A DNA stretch of 64,000 nt from an uncultured bacterium (GTDB lineage Bacteria > Verrucomicrobiota > Lentisphaeria > Victivallales > UBA1829): assembly GCA_902778895.1 (NCBI GenBank), contig CACYZF010000006.1, positions 207,154 through 271,153 of the forward strand. The letters run 5' to 3'. The position numbers and the translations under genes were made by a program. The number at the start of each line of letters is the position of its first letter. Position 1 is the first letter of the stretch. Of the stretch, positions 59,235 through 64,000 are shown piece after piece. The notes under the pieces are model-generated. The model was not told the origin of the DNA. It made no database searches and worked only from the letters and a program-made list of their open reading frames with translations.

Positions 59235-62200
59235 GGTTCGCTGTCCTCAAAAAGATCCGATACCGTCAGAATCAGACGATATCCGTGTTTATAATTGTCG
59301 TATACGATAATTTCAGGAAAAATAGTCGCATCATTTACGATATACCTAAAGTACCAGGATTGCCAGTCGATAGTTTCGTTTTTAAAGTAACTTTTTCCCA
59401 TAACGGGCAATTTCGTTCCCCAAAACTCGCTGACAAGCTCCTCTTTGCCGTCTCCATCGCCGTTTTCGACAGGTTCCCGGCGGATGATTATGCTGTCGTC
59501 TTTTACGTTTTCTGTCGCGCCGGATTTGACGCCGCGCCACGGTTCCAGACCGCCGAAGATGTGGAAGAAATCTTCCAAAATGAATCCGGCGGCCTCTTCC
59601 TCGTGTCCGTCCAGGAAGTCGATCGGCATGAACCAGTGGTCCGCGAGGGCGTCCGCCGTGCCCGCCAGCTCGAAGATCTTGCCGCCGGACGGGGAGAACG
59701 CCGCCACGCGCAGTTCGCCGGATTCGTCGTAGGAGACGGCGCACAGCGTGGCCTGTTTGAAGAATTTGTATTCGAAGGTAACTTTGCCTTGGAATGCGAA
59801 CGGTTTCATGGGAGCGGCGGGCGGCTGGACGGCGTCGCGGTAAAGCGGCCAGTCGGTCTCCGCGAGGGGCGGGATCGGATCGTATTCGTAGGGCAGGGAA
59901 TGGCAGGCGGAGGAGAGGAGAAGGAAAGAGGGGGCGAGAACGTAGAGAATGGTCTTGTGCGTTTTTGCGACGGGTTTGTTTTGCTTTGCGAATCCGCGCC
60001 GGATGGACGGCAGGAGCAGGGTGGCTGCGCCCCAGGCGGCGAGCACGCCGGGAACCAGGGCGAATCCGGCTTCGTGCAGGAGCGGATGCCCCGCGAACGC
60101 GATGGTGAGGCCGCCGGCGGCGGTCGTGAGCGCGGAGGCGGAGATCGCGCGGAAAACGTACGGATTCGCGGCGGAGCGTTCGCTGCCGATCACGAAGACG
60201 CCGTAGTCGATGGCGAGGCCGGAGAGCAGGACCAGCGAAATCTCGGCGGCGAGGTTCAGCGGCTTGCCGAGGATCGCGTACACGGCGCAGACAGTCAGGA
60301 GCGCCATCGCCACCGGGATCATCGCGCAGAGGCTGTCGCGGACGTTGCGGAAGAAGAGAAATGCGATCGCGAAGACCGAGTATACGGCGAAGATCACGGG
60401 AACCGCCGCGGCGGATTTCATGTCGGACACGATCTGGGCAGGGATTTGCGAACGGGAGATCGGGACGGTCTCGAATTCGGGCGGGAAATACGCGGCGGTG
60501 GAGAGGACCGACTGCGGTAGGAAGACCGCCGCGTACCAGCCGTTGCCGTCCGCCGCGGGACGCAGGATCCGGTTCAGGACGGGCGCGATGACTTCGGGAT
60601 AGGGATCGAGGCCGGACGATTCGAGGCCGCGTTCGAGTGAGGCTAGGTAGGGATCGAAGGCATCCGGCTCGAAACCTTCCTCTTCCGCGGCGGCGCGGAG
60701 CGACTTTTCGAAGGCATCGTAATCGAAGTTTTCGCGCCAGGAAGCGAGATTCTTTTCGCGTTCAGCTTTCGCCGGGATCAGGAAAGACGGGGAGAATATT
60801 TTATCATCGAGCCCGGGTTTCATTTTGGAAAACACATCGAAAATCCATCTGGCGCGCATCAGCGCCTCGTCGGCGTCCGTGCCGTGAATGGCCAGAACGC
60901 CCTGCGCCGGGCCGTCGAGGAAGAGGCGTTCCACCGCGTCCGCTGTTTCGCCGAGCTTTTCCTGCGCGGCGTCGAACTGGCGGAGGTCGGTGCGGACATT
61001 GAGGCGCAGAACCGCGAGGATGGCGAACAGTGCCATTAGCCCGAAACAGATGCCGCAGGCAAGCTTCGGCGAGAATGTCTTCAGCGGGCGCGGTTTCGGC
61101 AGAGGCTTTTTTGTGCGGATCAGGATGGACGGGAACAGCAGAAGCGTGAGCAGAAGACTGGCGAGCAGGCTGATCCCGATGAACGCGCCGAACTGCCGCA
61201 CGCCGGGGATCGGCGTCAGCGCGAGCAAAAGGAACACGGCGGCCGAGGTCGCCGCGCCCGTCAGCAGGGACGGCGCAATGCGGATCAGACGCCGCACGGG
61301 GCAGGGCGTCTGCATGGTCATGTAGACATGCACGCCGTAGTCGACGGCCAGCCCGATCACGAGCCCGCCGGTGGCCGTCACGAAGAGCAGGACGGGTTCG
61401 CGGGGGATCGCGAGGAGTCCGACGGCGGCGAGCGAGACGACCGCCGGGAAGACCGGGATCGCCAGCGCGCGCAGGTCGCGGCGGAAGAGCAACAGGATCG
61501 CCGGCAGGAAGAAGAGGATCGAGAGGATGCACGCGAGCTTCACGTCCGACTTGATGACGCGTTCGTTTTCGATGGAGTGCGCGTGTGCGAGCAGAAGGTC
61601 GGCGCGGATGCCGGACATCGGGTGTTTCGCAAGCACGCTTTCAAGGTCGTCCATGAGCCGCCGTCCGCCTTCGGTATCCGCCGCGGAAACGTCCGTTTCG
61701 AGCAGGAGCAACCGGTATAGACCGTCCGGGGAAACGATGGCTGTTTCGCCGTCCTTCAGGTGAAACGACGAGGCGGAACGGAATTGTTCGAGCGTGGCGA
61801 GTTTCGATGCGGCGAATCCGGTCGGGTCGGCGAGCACGAGCGAAGCGAAGCCACCAAGCAATATTTTGCGCTTGACCGAGGCGGCGATCCCGGCGGGATC
61901 GAGCGGTTCATAGGGCTGAAACTGCGGGATCCATTCCTGGAAGGATGCGAGGGTGGCGGGAAGGTCGTCCGGCAGAAAGCGGTTGTCGACGCGCGAGACG
62001 CCGGGGACGGACGTGATCTCGTCTGCGATGCGGTCGATCTCGGAGGAAGCGGCATCGAGCTGTTCCTCCGTGTCCGCGGTGAACAGGACGGCGGACTGGT
62101 TGAACAGGCCGGAATTCAGGAGCACGGCGCAGGCTCGTTCGGATCTGCTGCCGGTCGGGAGCATGCGCGTGATGTCGGCGCTGAACGACGCGGCGAGGAG

Positions 62201-62299
62201 GGGAAGGGCGGAGAGGACGAGCGCGAGCAGCGACAGGACCGCCGCGAGGACCGGGCGCCGCAGACCGAACAGAATCACGCGCCTCAGAAAGTGTTTCAT
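59231..62299 (-). CDS. MMPL/RND-family exporter fused to a DUF3261 lipoprotein-like domain
   Basis: 1022 residues. Residues 1-770 are an MMPL exporter with about twelve membrane helices in two halves and two large periplasmic loops (GGLVIGLAVDYGVHVYMTMQ, VLLSGLAIDYGVFVIGSE). At about residue 785 a hydrophobic stretch with a lipobox-like end (LLLSSACHSLP) leads into a 220-residue soluble domain (QGKVTFEYKFFKQATLCAVSYDESGELRVAAFSPSGGKIFELAG) that matches DUF3261. DUF3261 is normally a separate lipoprotein in aryl-polyene clusters. No stop or start codon occurs at the junction, so this is a true fusion. Likely transfers the finished lipid towards the outer membrane. Confidence 0.88.
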   Translation of the reverse strand: MKHFLRRVILFGLRRPVLAAVLSLLALVLSALPLLAASFSADITRMLPTGSRSERACAVLLNSGLFNQSAVLFTADTEEQLDAASSEIDRIADEITSVPGVSRVDNRFLPDDLPATLASFQEWIPQFQPYEPLDPAGIAASVKRKILLGGFASLVLADPTGFAASKLATLEQFRSASSFHLKDGETAIVSPDGLYRLLLLETDVSAADTEGGRRLMDDLESVLAKHPMSGIRADLLLAHAHSIENERVIKSDVKLACILSILFFLPAILLLFRRDLRALAIPVFPAVVSLAAVGLLAIPREPVLLFVTATGGLVIGLAVDYGVHVYMTMQTPCPVRRLIRIAPSLLTGAATSAAVFLLLALTPIPGVRQFGAFIGISLLASLLLTLLLFPSILIRTKKPLPKPRPLKTFSPKLACGICFGLMALFAILAVLRLNVRTDLRQFDAAQEKLGETADAVERLFLDGPAQGVLAIHGTDADEALMRARWIFDVFSKMKPGLDDKIFSPSFLIPAKAEREKNLASWRENFDYDAFEKSLRAAAEEEGFEPDAFDPYLASLERGLESSGLDPYPEVIAPVLNRILRPAADGNGWYAAVFLPQSVLSTAAYFPPEFETVPISRSQIPAQIVSDMKSAAAVPVIFAVYSVFAIAFLFFRNVRDSLCAMIPVAMALLTVCAVYAILGKPLNLAAEISLVLLSGLAIDYGVFVIGSERSAANPYVFRAISASALTTAAGGLTIAFAGHPLLHEAGFALVPGVLAAWGAATLLLPSIRRGFAKQNKPVAKTHKTILYVLAPSFLLLSSACHSLPYEYDPIPPLAETDWPLYRDAVQPPAAPMKPFAFQGKVTFEYKFFKQATLCAVSYDESGELRVAAFSPSGGKIFELAGTADALADHWFMPIDFLDGHEEEAAGFILEDFFHIFGGLEPWRGVKSGATENVKDDSIIIRREPVENGDGDGKEELVSEFWGTKLPVMGKSYFKNETIDWQSWYFRYIVNDATIFPEIIVYDNYKHGYRLILTVSDLFEDSEP

Positions 62300-62985
62300 T
62301 TTTTCTGTTTCGCCTGCCAGAGTGCGTCCGGGATATCGGAATCGAACACGGAATCAGAATAAACGAGCTCGGTCACGTCGCCGTTCTTCTCGGAAGCGCG
62401 GACCTTCACGATCTTCGTTTTGGAATCGTCAAGCGTGAGCTCGACTTCTGTGATGAGCGAGGCGGCGAAGCGTTCGGAACGCGGTTTCAGCACGACCGTG
62501 CCGTCCTTGCCCGCGGCCGCCTCGAAATCCTTCTCCAGCGCCTTCACGTCGCCGGACGCGAACGCCGTCATGGCGTCGGAGAGCATTTCGAGCATCGGGT
62601 ATTTGGAGAACGGCGCGGAGACGGTCTTGTCGGAATCGGCGTCCCACTGCGTGAGCTTGCCATTCGCGATGATGCAGGAGTACCGGAGCGGTTTTTCGAC
62701 GTGCCAGGCGAAGCGTTTGCCGGGACGGTCGAGGCAGAGCTCGCCGTTCAGGACCATCGGCTTTTTGAATGCCTTCAGGTGCTTCGTCTGGACGAATTTC
62801 GTGCGGAGCGTCCTGAAATTCGCGATGTTGGCGAGCAACTCCGCGGTGTCGGGTTCAGCTGCCCTGGCTTCCTCTTCCTGCGTCTTCGGTTTGGTCTGCG
62901 CGGCATCCTCCCCCGCGAAGGCGAAGGGTGCGCAGACGGACAGAAAAACCGCCGTCAGGATGCGGAGCGCCGGCCCGAACGTCAT
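62296..62985 (-). CDS. LolA-like outer-membrane lipoprotein carrier
   Basis: 229 residues from the ATG beginning MTFGPALRIL. Signal peptide ending PFAFA. LANIANFRTLRTKFVQTKHLKAFKKPMVLNGELCLDRPGKRFAWHVEKPLRYSCI is the LolA-type half-barrel pattern. Cluster-specific LolA proteins carry the aryl-polyene lipid across the periplasm, handing over from the MMPL exporter encoded next. Confidence 0.88.
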   Translation of the reverse strand: MTFGPALRILTAVFLSVCAPFAFAGEDAAQTKPKTQEEEARAAEPDTAELLANIANFRTLRTKFVQTKHLKAFKKPMVLNGELCLDRPGKRFAWHVEKPLRYSCIIANGKLTQWDADSDKTVSAPFSKYPMLEMLSDAMTAFASGDVKALEKDFEAAAGKDGTVVLKPRSERFAASLITEVELTLDDSKTKIVKVRASEKNGDVTELVYSDSVFDSDIPDALWQAKQKK

Positions 62986-63467
62986 TTTTTCTCTTCGTAG
63001 TTGGTCAGGAAGAGTTTCAGCGTGCCCTTCGCCGCGGGCTTGCCGTTGACGGACGCCTCGTAGCCGATGCCGCGCCATTTGCCGAGGTCGTACTGGACGT
63101 TGATGATGATGTCCACGGTGTCGCCGACGTGCGGGATGGCGGAGTATTCGGAGTCGACGACTTCGACCAGGAGTCCGCCGAAGGACTTGTCCTGACGCTG
63201 GTAGGCGTCGAGCACGGCTGCTGTCTGCGCGGCGTATTCGATGAACGTTTCCGCGCCGGTGGAGCCGTCGGCGGCCGCCAGCGGATGGTCGGGATGCACC
63301 ACGGAGGACGTCTTGCCGCCCTGGTCCCATTCCTCGATGATCGTGTCGATCAGCGCGAAGGGCTCGCCGTGCGGAAGCAGTCCGGCGGCGGGGTAGGGCA
63401 GTTTGGCGCGCAGTTCCTCGTGATTGAGGACGGGCTTGTTGGATTTCGGAGTTTCTGATTCGGCCAT
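62982..63467 (-). CDS. ApeP-type 3-hydroxyacyl-ACP dehydratase
   Basis: 161 residues. Hotdog fold of the ApeI/ApeP type: AGLLPHGEPFALIDTIIEEW (catalytic His in LPHxxPF), GAETFIEYAAQTAAVLDAY (catalytic Glu) and SEYSAIPHVGDTVDII. Dehydratase of polyene assembly. Starts after an AAGGAATT leader. Confidence 0.85.
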   Translation of the reverse strand: MAESETPKSNKPVLNHEELRAKLPYPAAGLLPHGEPFALIDTIIEEWDQGGKTSSVVHPDHPLAAADGSTGAETFIEYAAQTAAVLDAYQRQDKSFGGLLVEVVDSEYSAIPHVGDTVDIIINVQYDLGKWRGIGYEASVNGKPAAKGTLKLFLTNYEEKK

Positions 63468-63503
63468 GATGAGTGAATTCCTTCTGAAACGGTATGTGAA
63501 TGT

Positions 63504-64000
63504 TTAAGCTGATTTTGCGGAAATGAGGCAGAACGGATAGCGCCGCTCCTGTTTCCACGCGTCGATCTCGCGGTCGAGCGCGGCGGTTTCCTCTTCGAGG
63601 ATGCGGTGGACTTCCCGCTGGATGCGGAAATGCGGCTCGGATGCGATGCGTTCCTGGGGGATCGGCTTCAGCACGCGCATGATGACGCGGCTCGGACGCA
63701 TGCGGAACGAACGGTCCGGGCTGGCTTCGTTTCCCGCGATGGCGACCGGGATCAGCGGCGCGCCGAGTTCCTTCGCGGCACGGAAGAACGCGCTGTGGAA
63801 GGGCGCCATGGTGCGGGAGCCGGACCGCGTGCCCTCCGGGAAGACGTAGATGGTGCCGGAATTGCTCAGGGCGCGGCGGGTCTGCTCCACGATCTCCTCG
63901 TAGGTGAGGTTGTTCACGTCGATGAAGCCGCCCATGCGCGCGAAGACGCCGAAGAACGGCATGTGAAGCGCCCAGCCCTTCGCGGCGGCCATGGCGGCTC
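63504..64000 (-). CDS. 1-acyl-glycerol-3-phosphate acyltransferase-like (PlsC), C-terminal part
   Basis: The frame is open to the right edge, so the N-terminus and the HX4D motif are outside the window. Visible: KGWALHMPFFGVFARMGGFIDVN, IYVFPEGTRSGS (motif III, substrate phosphate binding) and APLIPVAIAGNE (motif IV). One of two acyltransferases of the aryl-polyene cluster. The region to the right should contain the remaining cluster genes (ACPs, ketoreductase, aryl-CoA ligase). Confidence 0.88.
   Translation of the reverse strand, partial: AAMAAAKGWALHMPFFGVFARMGGFIDVNNLTYEEIVEQTRRALSNSGTIYVFPEGTRSGSRTMAPFHSAFFRAAKELGAPLIPVAIAGNEASPDRSFRMRPSRVIMRVLKPIPQERIASEPHFRIQREVHRILEEETAALDREIDAWKQERRYPFCLISAKSA

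Overview
The window is 64 kb of GC-rich DNA (interrupted only by one AT-rich patch at about 43.6-46.2 kb) from what looks like a Gram-negative, anaerobic bacterium. Evidence for the Gram-negative envelope: lipobox lipoproteins, a LolA-like carrier, an MMPL exporter and an aryl-polyene-type lipid cluster. Evidence for anaerobic life: an oxygen-sensitive class III ribonucleotide reductase, many radical-SAM enzymes, hydrogenase maturases and nitrogenase-like proteins. Secreted carbohydrate esterases suggest a plant-fibre or gut habitat. A PVC-superphylum member (Lentisphaerota/Kiritimatiellota-like) would fit, but this is an impression and not proven by any marker gene here.

Layout. (1) 1-3.1 kb: a leftward biotin operon bioB-bioD-bioA-bioW (bioW runs off the left edge), with a divergent LysR regulator and a palindromic operator beside the bioB -35. 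(2) 4.2-12.3 kb: rightward single genes or pairs: a His/Cys-rich TPR protein with a DUF4037 nucleotidyltransferase-fold partner, a DMT transporter, a SUKH protein with a FGE-like tail plus a GNAT, a large TPM-domain membrane protein, a lipocalin and a small Cys-containing protein. (3) 12.4-14.1 kb: two tandem paralogous SGNH lipoproteins. (4) 14.3-21 kb: a complete trpEGDCFBA operon with a strong promoter, a nearly leaderless Trp-rich leader peptide and a classical ribosome-controlled attenuator. (5) 21-22.1 kb: an AraC-type regulator with a perfect long inverted repeat upstream. (6) 22.6-35.3 kb: the most unusual locus, a 12-gene leftward operon TM1266-like / hydE / [nifH-like, nifD-like, nifK-like] x 2 / hypF / hypC / hypD / hypE, with one strong promoter and one terminator. 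(7) 35.6-43.5 kb: three secreted alpha/beta hydrolases of carbohydrate-esterase type that all carry Gly-Phe-Met-rich low-complexity tails, plus a Sel1-repeat membrane protein. (8) 44.2-46.1 kb: an AT-rich two-gene defence-like island (SIR2-like DUF4917 and Mrr endonuclease). (9) 46.2-50.3 kb: nrdG-nrdD-trxB, the NrdD carrying a fused C-terminal redoxin. (10) 50.6-52.7 kb: an MFS transporter and a family 2 glycosyltransferase. (11) 52.7-64 kb: twelve tightly overlapping leftward genes of an aryl-polyene-like cluster, running off the right edge.

How the parts work together. The central operon joins the machinery that makes and carries Fe(CN)2CO (HypCDEF) and the HydE radical-SAM enzyme to two complete reductase-plus-scaffold sets of nitrogenase type. 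HypA/HypB and HydF/HydG are absent here, and the D/K-like proteins have lost several P-cluster cysteines and the NifD cofactor histidine. The likeliest reading is assembly or use of an unidentified iron-CO/CN organometallic cofactor on a nitrogenase-type scaffold, not nitrogen fixation. The promoters in this window share a consistent grammar (TTGnnn, 16-17 bases, TAtnnT), and Shine-Dalgarno sites are often weak. No rRNA, tRNA, CRISPR array or complete insertion sequence was recognised.
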